A stretch of DNA of 64,000 nt from Rhizodiscina lignyota (taxonomy: Eukaryota; Ascomycota; Dothideomycetes; Aulographales; Rhizodiscinaceae), in the NCBI GenBank assembly GCA_010015805.1, contig ML978122.1, forward strand, positions 2,452,453 to 2,516,452, read 5' to 3'. Below, one piece after another: positions 12,494 through 21,642 of this stretch. Each line of letters starts with the position of its first letter. Positions within the stretch are counted from its first letter, which is position 1. The notes below the pieces were generated by a model that saw only the letters and a list, made by a program, of their open reading frames with translations, ran no database searches and had not been told where the DNA came from. Position numbers and translations under genes: made by a program.

Positions 12494-13552
12494 GGTAGCG
12501 AGATTCTCAACGACAGAGAATCCGAACTGATTCACAGAATTATGCAAGGCTGAGCTTAGCAGTCTCGGCGAAAAGGAAGAGTAGATGGAGGAGCTGAGGT
12601 CGTTTGGCGAAGCTCAGCTTACATACTTATGTGCGACGCGCGGAAAGACTCTTACTCTATATGCTCGGCGGTATTCTCACAGAGACACCGGTCGGTATCG
12701 CAATTGTCCCTGAAACGGTGCAGCTCTCCAACCCCACAGTTTACAGGCCATACAGCGAACCGGGCGCTACTATCTAACACGAGTTTACGATGTCGGCCAA
12801 GCCTTTTTAGCTAGCTACCGGAACGCCATGGATGATTGGATCCAGTATTTAAGAGGGTCTTGCCCCGTCGCGACTGACTGGGGGCCAAAACCACCACCCG
12901 CCTCACGTTATGCTTTCGTATCGCTCCGTTCGAAAATTCCAGCACGAAGGCGCGAATAAAAAGTCCAATGCGTTCGCATGCTCATACGATAATCTCTCCG
13001 ATAATTTCTCCGTCGTGTGAAATATACTGGCAAGACAGGGATAGTGAATGTGAGCAGTTCTTCAACGCAGATCACCAAGGCCTTGCCCTGTCTAAGCGTC
13101 AGCTTCCACATTGTCCGGAACAGGGTACATACGGCGCAATTCAGCTCGAAATCATACGCGCGAGAGACGGGAGCGATGATAAACTGATAACTAATACATA
13201 TGATTCCGAGATGCTTTTGGAAGTATATACACTTTCGGGGTGTGCACAAGTTGTCAGAGGGACGTCTTTTTACACACAGAACATCGTTAATGAAGCGAAA
13301 GCTAACTAACGTCACGAACACAGTTTCTCCCAACTCGAACCGTTTGTAATCACTCGACCTTCTATTATAGCTTCTTTCTTCAACTTGGACTGCTAGCAAA
13401 GTAGGCGTTCGGTCCTACATTGCAGCTCCTTCGCCTCATCAAACTTGTCCGCTAAGCCAAGAGGATTATGCCAGTCTCTCAACCTCTCTCAACCCGGCAT
13501 ATGGACAGAAGCATACCTATATTCAAAGTCGTGTGTTCTCTAGTACTCTCCC
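12494..13552. other. Epoxide hydrolase upstream region
   Basis: About 1.06 kb that should contain the epoxide hydrolase promoter, then unique sequence leading into the tandem array. No supported gene. Confidence 0.45.
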
Positions 13553-14775
13553 TTGCCATTAAGCTTCGATTCAATCATTCTTAGAATTCGCTCTTGCCAT
13601 TTATCCCAACTTGGCGATTTCCAACCGTTTGCACGCACACATTTCTACGAGACGTTTGGAGGCTGCTCGTGCAGGCGGTTTTCACCGTTTTTCGGTGTAA
13701 GCACTTTCAATTTCCCTGCTGATCGAGCTGTCATTTGGTTCGTTATGGGGTCTGCTCGATATACTTACGCTAACTTGGTGAATTCCAAGCACCTGAGCGC
13801 ATACGTATGCGCGACCGGCTCGGAGACTGGTTGTCGAGGCGGTTTGCAACAAGTTTCCAAGTGTAAACGCCGTAAGGCTCCTCGCTGATCGGGCTTTCAT
13901 TTGGCTACAACTGGAGTCTGTTCGACGTGCTTGCGCTGACTTGGTAAGTCCCCAAGGGAGTCGTAGAAGGGCCGGCCGCATGATCTTTCCGTGTAAACGG
14001 TTACGTTCGTGGCTTTCACCCAATTGATCTGATCCGAGAATTTCAAGGTAGAGAGTAGTAGAGGAGCAGAGCAGACAGCGGATTAAGTACTCGTAGAAGG
14101 GCCGATGTCGCCGCTAAATCACTGGCGTGTTTACTCTACTGTCAATGTACCGTAAAACACAGGAAAGTCGCCCATATGTTGGGCTTTCATTCGATTATTT
14201 TAGGAGTCCACTTCTCACGCTTTCGTGGACTTGGTAACTTTCGCGTATTTGCCCGCCATACCGCGTATGAAATGCGTAAGTACTACCTGCGGGCGCGTGG
14301 TTTCTCCAAGGTTCCACTCTAAACACCTTAAGATCTATACCATATTCGCTTCTATTATATTGTAAGCACGCCGTGCACGCAATAAACACACCTGCGAGTT
14401 TAGCTTCTATTGGATTAGTCACGAGATCTGCCCATCATATACGCGCGAACTCAGTAAATTCCACGTGTTTACACGTCGTCTCCCAGACGTATCGCGCGTC
14501 TATAACCGCGCACTCATTTTCCCCTAAGACTCTCCCTCTAAACACACGAAAGTTGTATATGTGTTGAGCTTCAATTTGAGTAATCACGGGATCTGCTCAT
14601 CACGTGGACGCCAATTTAGCAAATCTCACGTGCTTACGCGTCACAAAGGCGACGCGTCGCGCGTCCACCCGCGGACACGTTTTTCCCCTAATGCCCACCT
14701 TCTAAACACGCCAGAGGCGCGCGCGTGTTTAGCTTCAATTCACTTATCACGTGGGTCCTTACGGCCCTTTCAACA
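13553..14775. repeat. Diverged ~165-bp tandem repeat array (6-7 units)
   Basis: Repeating landmarks show a degenerate array. A motif like AACTTGGTAA-TTCCA recurs at about 13608, 13772, 13938, 14228, 14448 and 14612, with spacings of 164, 166, 290, 220 and 164. Each is preceded by a unit start resembling (G)CTTCAATTTG..GTCTGCTC and followed by a unit end resembling CTAAACAC..GTGTTTAGCTT. The 290 and 220 spacings fit an extra partial unit and an insertion. The later units are rich in CACGTG and CGCG words. No continuous reading frame runs through it. It lies beyond the 3' end of the minus-strand Ulp1-type gene. Confidence 0.7.
14702..14732. repeat. Perfect 10-bp inverted repeat at a repeat-unit end
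   Basis: CTAAACACGC (14702-14711) and GCGTGTTTAG (14723-14732) are exact reverse complements across an 11-nt loop, a possible hairpin or cruciform. The previous unit has an imperfect equivalent (CTAAACACA..TGTGTTGAG, near 14533). Confidence 0.8.
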
Positions 14776-14855
14776 TAGCACGTAGTAGATTGGATGGTGA
14801 AAAACATGTCGCTCATTGTTGTGTCTAATCAAAAAACAAAAACGCCCAAAAACTA

Positions 14856-14876
14856 CCCAAACCCAAACCCAAACCC
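14856..14876 (-). other. G-quadruplex-forming motif in low-complexity tract
   Basis: The plus strand has four CCC runs separated by AAA, so the minus strand reads GGG-TTT four times over, which fits the canonical G3N3 quadruplex pattern. It sits in an A/C-only stretch (about 14830-14960) starting about 40 nt after the stop of the minus-strand Ulp1-type gene, so it is probably in that gene's 3' UTR. Confidence 0.65.
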
Positions 14877-14996
14877 AAAAAAACAACCAGAAACCAGAAA
14901 CCAGAAAGAAGAAAAAACCCAAAAAACAACCCAAAAAACAACCAAAAACAACCAAACTTTCCATGAAAGCAGGCCGTCGCGAGGTCGCTGCGCCCG

Positions 14997-17980
14997 TTAA
15001 AACAGGTCAAGCTCCCCTCTGAAACCCTCATTGATGAGGGTCGCAGCGACCTGGCGACGACCAGCCGACATGTCCGCCGCACCGAATGCCTTCTTCGGCT
15101 CCAGATCCAGCATCAACGCCAAAGCGTTGAAGCACACAAACACACCGCAGTCGGACCCATTCCGCTGCTGCGGACTCCCCCCGTCCGCCATCCTCCACTC
15201 CCCCGCCACGTACTTCTCGCCAAGCTCTAACGCCAGGTACTTCCTGACGGCCCTGAAGGCATCCCTCGACGGGAGGCCGGCACCGGTTATGCTGTTGAGC
15301 AGCGTAACCTTACGCTGCGTGCCGGAAATCACCAGCAGCAACCAGTGCGACCCCCTGTTGATAGGGATGAAGAGCTGCTCCACCTCGAGCAGGTTGGCTC
15401 CGCCAACCTTGGCACGCTTCGACCACTTCATCACCTTGTCGAAGCCTTCCTCCTGCGACCACTTGTTGGACTCGACAGTCTCCCACCAATTACTGTTGAG
15501 CGTCCAGTAACGTGGCGTCTTGCCCTTGCTGTGGCCGACTTGCTCCAGCTTCCGGTCGATGGCGTGTTGAATGTAGACGTTGATGACCTCGTCATTGAGC
15601 CAGGTGTCGTCCTCGAGCGTCCTGATTGCTGCGGCCGTGAGGCCGGAATTCTTGGTCACTCGGGTCTTATCACCCTTCTCCATTGCCGCGTCGACCTTCT
15701 TAGCCCAATCATGCGAGATTGGGCTGATGAGCTGGATGGTTGCCGGATCTCTGGCCTTAGGAGCGGCTGGTGCGACAGCACGCTCCTTGCCCTTGCCCTT
15801 GCCGTGCACAGCAGCAGCAAGCTCGGTAGGCATTGGAAAGCCGGCGACAGCCTCAGGAACTGTGCTCTTTGGCGCCTCCGGCATGAAGCCGGCGACGTAT
15901 TCAGAAGCACGGCCCTTGGGCGCCTCCAGCTTCTCCCAGCCTTCAAGAGTGGCAGCAAGATCGTCCAGGCTGTTTTTCATGGCCAACTCAAGGTCTTCTT
16001 CGAACTCAAGGTCTTCTTCGAACTCATCATCGGTCTCTTCGGTAAGATCGACGGTATTGGACGGACCGACACTGGTGGCGGGTGCGAGAGTGGCAGCACG
16101 CCTGTGAGAAGGGCCAGAAATGTCTTCAAGAATGATGACGTCTTCATCATGAGTGGCATATTGATCATGAGTGGCATATTGACCATGAGTGGCATATTGA
16201 TCATGAGTGGCATATTGACCATGAGTGGCATATTGATCATGAGTGGCATATTGATCACCAGCGACGGTGTGATCTAGAACGGCGGCGGTCTCTGGAGCGG
16301 CGATCCTTGGACTGATGGTGTCCTCAATGATGGCGGCGATGGTGGCGGCGGTCTCAGCAGCAGTAATATCCTCAATGGCGGCGGTGACGGCGGCGGCCTT
16401 AGCAGCGGCGGCGGCGGCCTTAACGGCGGCCTCAGCGGCGGCCTTAACGGCGGCCTCAGCGGCGGCCTTAGCAGCGACCTCAGCAGCGGCCTCAGCTGCC
16501 TCAGCTGCCTTCCTGGCTGCCCTGCGTTCGATGATTTCGCGCTCAAACTGGGCCATATTGGCGTTATACTCGTCGATCTCGGCCTGCATTTCTGTACCCC
16601 ACTTCGCCCAGATCTCTGCATCCTCCTTCTCCTTGAGGGCCTTCTCTTCCTGGTACTTCCTGTGCCTCTCCATCGCCTCTTCGTCCAATCGGTCTTTCAT
16701 CTGTTGAAGAGTCTCCCCTGGCAGGGCTCGAGGATCGCACAATTCCATCTGGGCGATAGTAGGCATAGGCTCGTCATCTCTCAGATCCTGAAGTCGCTCC
16801 GAAAGTCGCGAGATTTCCGCGTCGACCGTGGCCTCGTCGGCGTCATCCAAGGCATGCATGTCGACATCCACTCCCTTCTCCTTAAGCAGCGACATAGTTC
16901 GGGCAACGTCTGTGTCAAGCTCGTCTTCGTCCATATCGTCGATGTGCTTCAAGCCGCCGTCAACAGCTGAAGTGATCACATTCCAATGCGTATTCTTGAA
17001 CTCAGACCAAGGGAACGGGGTGTACGGTGATAGCACTTCGACCATCTTCTTGCGCCAGCGGACGCTCTTCTTAGCTGCAGGGGTGGATGGCGTCTTGAGC
17101 TTGTTGATGGCGTATTCACGCTTGCTCTTCAGGGTGGGACGCAAGCTGGAGGTCAGAGCAGATTTGGTGCTACGGCGAGGGGTGCCCGAGTAATAAAGAA
17201 GATGTCCAGACGAGTAAACTTTGCCTGTGGGAGGTACGTCTGTGGCAGATACGGTTGTGGCAGGTGCGACTGTGGCAGGTGCGACTGCGACAGGTGCGAC
17301 TGCGGGCGGCACAACTACTGGAGGTATGGTCACGGGGGTGTTGGCCGCGGTGGGTGGTGACTCAAAGTCAGGTATCGGATATGGATAATCCGAGGGGCGT
17401 GGCCTTCCATTCAGTCCATGAATGTGCCAAGGGACTAGGCCATTACGAGGCACTCGTCGAGGTCTGAGCCCTGTGGGGCCGAGTCGATGGAACGCAGGCT
17501 TTGAAGGTCTTGTGTCTATACGCCTTAGTGGGCTGTGCGGCTCGACAGCACGGCGGCGGTTGCCGCTGATAAACTGCGGGATGATTGTGGTTGGTCGGGT
17601 GAAGGCGCGACGCAAGCGTTCGGGGACGGCGTTCAAGACGGCAGTGGAGACTTTGGTGGCGACGTCGGTGAGGCAGCGCATGCTAGTCTGCCAGAAGTGC
17701 GACCATCTGGAGGTGGGGGCGGCGGCATTGCCGAGAGGTGTTTGGGGTGCGGGTGCGGAGGGGGTGTTTGCAGAGGTTGTTGCAACATCTTCGGATCTGT
17801 CGCGCGGAATTGCCGGGTCTTGTTCGGCGAATTGCTCAAAGTCACGTTTTCTTGGCGTCTGGAAAGTGAATCAACACCGTGAGCTCGCGTGCGCGCCAAA
17901 ATTGAAGCACAAAGCAACGCAGCTGCGGGAAAACTTACATTGTCCGGCGGACCTGCCTCGTGGCTCTCGTCAAGATCCAT
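14997..17980 (-). CDS. Ulp1/SENP-type SUMO protease (C48)
   Basis: Cysteine protease of the Ulp1 family, expected to process SUMO or remove it from proteins, 967 aa. Exons are 17980-17939 and 17858-14997; the 80-nt intron (GTAAGT..TTCCAG) joins MDLDESHEAGPPDN to TPRKRDFEQF in frame, adding 73 residues ahead of the large open frame. The N-terminal two thirds is low in structure: Pro/Ala/Val-rich, then charged coiled-coil-like (about 400-470), Ala-rich (about 465-505), six copies of (D/G)QYATH (549-584), an acidic stretch, and two SUMO-interacting-like motifs, VIIL (588-591) and VDLTEE (617-622). The C-terminal domain (about 740-967) has His852 in SHWLLLV, Gln912 in SPQQRNGSDCG and nucleophile Cys918. 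The triad Asp position, 17 residues after His, is Asn869. Confidence 0.88.
15990..16025 (-). repeat. 18-bp direct duplication encoding EFEEDL twice
   Basis: Two identical adjacent 18-bp copies in the acidic segment of the Ulp1-type gene. Because the unit is a multiple of three it keeps the frame. Confidence 0.85.
16148..16255 (-). repeat. 18-bp x 6 tandem repeat encoding (D/G)QYATH
   Basis: Six near-perfect 18-bp units, in frame, in the Ulp1-type gene. They differ mainly at one base that makes the first residue Asp or Gly. The near identity of the units suggests recent expansion. Confidence 0.9.
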
Positions 17981-19410
17981 GGTGACAAGAAAGCGTGCTT
18001 GCAATTCAGTTCAGTGAAAAGTGTGGCAGTTGCGTACGCGATTGGGAATCCCAAGCGTGCTTGTTGTGAGTTCTTTTGTTGTGCAAGAAAGTTGTAGAAG
18101 GAAGGAAAGTTGGAGAGCTTGGAGCTGTTTTGAACGCAAAGCTTGGCAAAATAGCGCGGCGCTAAACCCGATGGGGGCAGCCGAATGACTTGCAGCTGCC
18201 AAATCTGCGCGGGTCGCCCCGCTAGCGCGAAACTTTGTTTATTCTCCGGGACCGGCTATTGTTCCATTGTTTCGAAGCCGCGTTGAATGGCCATTGTCGG
18301 GGGCAACAGCGCCTTCAGTGAGAGTAAACAATGCGCGCCAGGCCGCCGTTTGGGCAGCAACGGTTCAGGCTGCCCATTGCCTCTTTTTGAGAGAAATGAT
18401 TTACACAGCTACATGATAGCGCTCGGTAGATAGGTGCCACATTAACGTGCGAAATTGAGCCTGCTGCCTTGTCACGCAGCATGATTACATTTATTCTGCG
18501 CCCATAGCGGAGCGAAACCCTTGCGCATGTCTAACAACAATCTTTCCCGAGCCATCGTCGGCTTGTAAATATCTCCCATCGCGGCTCGAGACATGGAGTG
18601 GACATCGCATGTTGCGCGCAGGGATTCACACGTGGGGCAAACGTTCCACGAGATCAGAGACAGGGAGCGGGCCCTGCAGGATCTGCCAGATCTCGCGTGG
18701 CCGCCGTGTCCATGGTTCAGCCAAGCGGTCGGTTCACTCTGCCTGCGCGCTCGCAGGCCTGATCCATGTGCGTGTGGTTGACAGCACAAATCAGCTTCGA
18801 CGGCGAAAATGCCTGACTCGAGCCTCTATTTTCGCGAACCTCGGCCAAAGTGAAGATGATCTCAATCTATAGGTAAAGCCAGGGCTGGAGCTGTCTTATC
18901 TAGAGGATACCGACAGTGATTTACCCTTATCTTGTGCGATTAGAAAAATACCTATTATTGCCGCTATTACAGTCCTCTCATTTTATCAGTCACCAGCGTG
19001 GCTCCCTCCTGTGCAGAGACAAGCTGCGGAAGCAAAATTTTCATCCACCAGTATCTCCCTCACTTTTCTTTATATAAGTACTTAATCTAGTGCATCTCAC
19101 AAGAATCAAATCGACTAGCTCCTGCACTTGCGAAGCGAATGTAGACAGCTCTAGCACTACGGGATTCAAGTCCATCAGGCTCCGCGCAAGCCGATGCAGT
19201 CAACGCCTTCAGTTGCTAAAAGTTCAGAGCAAGGCATTGTAGAACTGCGCTCGACCCAGCATGCGGGATTGTCTGATCGAGCGTGATGGGCGAGCACTGT
19301 GAAAAGAATCTTTAATTTCTTTATTTCTTGAACTACGCACACCGCATTGCCATTTGATCCTCAGCCCGAACCTCAGGCTAATAAGGAGCTGCGACCATAC
19401 TAGGCAAGTT
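17981..19410. other. Ulp1-type gene upstream region and gene-poor interval
   Basis: About 1.4 kb. The part next to 17980 should hold the protease gene's promoter. A TATA-like TTTATATAAG lies near 19068 on the plus strand, but nothing downstream of it reads as a gene. No repeats seen. Confidence 0.45.
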
Positions 19411-19698
19411 TCACCAACACGAGTATCCATTGAGCTGCCTCTCTTCAAGTTGTCTTTCGACGCGCTCCATCCTTCTAGCAATCTGCTCGTTCCGTGCCCT
19501 CTCTCGCTCAACAAAGCCATCGAGTCTGTTTGGCGCATCCGAACTCGACGACGACCCTTCCTCTTTAATCGGCGAGAGTTTATTAACCTTTGAGTGCGGC
19601 GCCTTATGCGTACAGGTGATGCCGTCGCACTGGTCCTGTTTGCATATGGGGCATTCATCCCTACTAACTCGTCGCCTAGGACGCTCATTCATCAGCAT
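19411..19698 (-). CDS. Possible small Cys motif and coiled-coil protein (95 aa)
   Basis: A minus-strand frame from ATG 19698 encodes 95 aa of protein-like composition. It has a CPIC-KQDQ-CDGITC-THK cysteine cluster (about residues 16-30), a Ser run and a highly charged, helix-prone C-terminus (RERARNEQIARRMERVERQL). I do not recognise the family. It overlaps the stop of the PQ-loop gene by 14 nt on the same strand, unusual for two separate fungal genes. It could be an independent small gene, an alternative last exon of the PQ-loop transcript, or chance. Confidence 0.3.
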   Translation of the reverse strand: MLMNERPRRRVSRDECPICKQDQCDGITCTHKAPHSKVNKLSPIKEEGSSSSSDAPNRLDGFVERERARNEQIARRMERVERQLEERQLNGYSCW

Positions 19699-20842
19699 TA
19701 TGAACAATGGATAGCTTTGACTTCTTGATTGTCTCGTGCCCTTCATTGCGAGGCCTTCCATTTCCAACTGTCATCGTGCCATTTGAGGATCGTCCGCCTC
19801 CGCCTAGCAAAGGAGTCTGCTCGGTAGACGTCTCATCTTCCGTCTGAGTAGCGTCATCCACAATAGCGCTAGACTCATTTCCATCATCATCATCGACTGA
19901 GTTGTTAAGACCAGCCTCTTCTTCCGCCTTTCGTCGTTTACGATCGCGCAGTTCGAACGTGATGGCCATGACGAGAAGACATCCTTGCAGGAATCCCGTT
20001 ATGACATACACGCCCCAAGCGCTCCATCCCGCCGGTCCCAGCCTGATCGCCAGACTCGCAGCAAAGACGTAGCTCCCGGGCGTCTGTATGCACATCATCG
20101 GGATGCTGAGACTGTACACTGCTTGCAGCTTCCACGTTGTGTATATCTGCGGGAGATACTGTATACACGCCAGCACTGCCGAGCAGACTCCCAATAGGTC
20201 CGCCCAGACCTGCAGTGTCTCTGGAGAATATGCGAACCAGATCAGGGAAATGAATGCGACGAGAAGACAGTGGAGGACTGACACGCCGACAACGACGACG
20301 GCGTCTTGCCAGCGGGGCGCTTTGTGCTCGAAGGGGGAATAAGGGTCGGGCTCTTGTCGGTCGCGAGGGAAGAATATGAGGAAGAGTAACATTCTGATTC
20401 TGTTAGCCCAGAAAAGACTCGACAGGAGGGCCGAAGGCCCCATACATGGCAAAGAAACAGCTCCATTGTACGCCAACTTGCGCTATGCCCAACAGTCCAG
20501 CAGCGCATGAGAAGCCGCTGTTTACCCTGCAGCACTGTACATCTACACGACTCGTTGGCAGTAATATGATGTTCGCGATGGCCGAAGTGCCGGAAGTTGT
20601 CCCCAAGAGGACGAACCAAGGCGAAAGGCCCTCAGAAGAGCGCCGCATAATGATGCGCGCATGTTGCGGGAGGTAAGAGACGAGGATGCCGACGAGAATG
20701 AGTCTAAAGAGATCAGCCTGTGATGAGCCGAACCGTTTGAATGCGAAGCGTACACGGAGAGCGCAAAGTTCCATATATTCGGATTTGCGATGTTGTCGCA
20801 GCGTTCCTGCTTCCAAGTCTCTTTGAGCACTCCGAAGTCCAT
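19685..20842 (-). CDS. PQ-loop repeat membrane transporter
   Basis: Cystinosin/PQLC2-type protein of 351 aa with about seven membrane segments, probably a vacuolar amino-acid transporter. Exons are 20842-20754, 20703-20446 and 20393-19685. Intron 1 (50 nt, branch GCTGAT, acceptor TTTAG) gives NFALSV-LILVGILVSYLPQ; intron 2 (52 nt, branch GCTAAC, acceptor ATCAG) gives QWSCFFAI-MLLFLIFF. Two PQ motifs are visible: VSYLPQHARII and CIQYLPQIYTTW. The C-terminal tail is cytosolic-looking, acidic, and carries EQTPLL, an acidic dileucine typical of AP-3 vacuolar sorting. It is divergent from TYW1, with about 800 bp between the starts. The substrate (cationic amino acids or cystine in relatives) is not determinable. 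Confidence 0.85.
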
Positions 20843-21642
20843 GGCTACTGATGCCGAGTCGGTTCAGTGTCTTGGGCTTCGACCCTTATGTCGGCAGCTA
20901 TGAGACGAGAGCAGGCTTCGGATAAGGCACGGCAGTGTCGGTCGTGTTTGACGGTGTAGAGGCAGTATTCCAGGCTTCGAACGTTTAGTTCAAGCTTGGT
21001 CTGAATGGTGACCGGGGCCAGTCGAGTTTACTGACGTAGTGAGGCAACAAGGAAACGAGCGCAACGATAAGATGGATGTATTATTTTGGAACGTTCGAGA
21101 GAGGGTCTAAGACAGCCATGATGAAGAGAAGACCATCGTTACCCTGGCACGGGAGGTGCAGCAAGAGCTTGCGGTGAGGCTGCAGGAACAAGTCACATCG
21201 CGATGAAAGCACGACAACACACAGCTGGGGCGCTGACGGCGATCATGTGGCCGTAGGCAACTAAAATGTCGAGATTTATGTGGGGATCTCCTCCCAGACA
21301 CTTGCATCTTTCCCTCTCTACCCTCCAAGATGTCGACATTTTAAGTACTGGAATCGTGGATCACGCGCCGGGCCGAGGCGCACAGATCGATGAGACTGAC
21401 ATCCGACACTGCCTGATCCTGAAATATCTCTATTTCGAGAAGGAACGCCCAAAATTGCTGAAGGCTTAATGATTTGAATGAGAAATTGCCGGAGCATTGG
21501 ATCGAATGGTGAAGTGTTAGGATCTGAAGACGAGTTCCAGTCGTCCTCCCGAAGAGGATTTCATCATGAATTTTGAAGAAAAGCTCCTCTCTCTGCCTCA
21601 GGGTAAGCTCCAGCGACACCAAAGATAAACAGGTGCTTACAT
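20843..21642. other. Divergent promoter region, PQ-loop gene / TYW1
   Basis: 800 bp shared upstream region of two divergent genes. A CAGGTG..TTAG stretch just before the TYW1 ATG could be a 5' UTR intron end. No gene seen. Confidence 0.45.

Noticed and set aside
14830-14960. CCCAAA repeats considered as internal telomere-like sequence
   Set aside because: Only four regular units, not TTAGGG-type, and surrounded by ordinary gene sequence; treated as low complexity with G4 potential.
15345-16277. 310-codon plus-strand frame opposite the Ulp1-type gene
   Set aside because: It is the complement of the coding and repeat sequence (its MSGIL repeats mirror QYATH). No domain, and the minus strand has a clear protease.
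20718-20755. 38-nt intron in the PQ-loop gene (CACAG acceptor)
   Set aside because: Too short for a fungal intron. Using the next GT and the TTTAG acceptor gives 50 nt, a branch site and the family's LILVGILVSYLPQ block.
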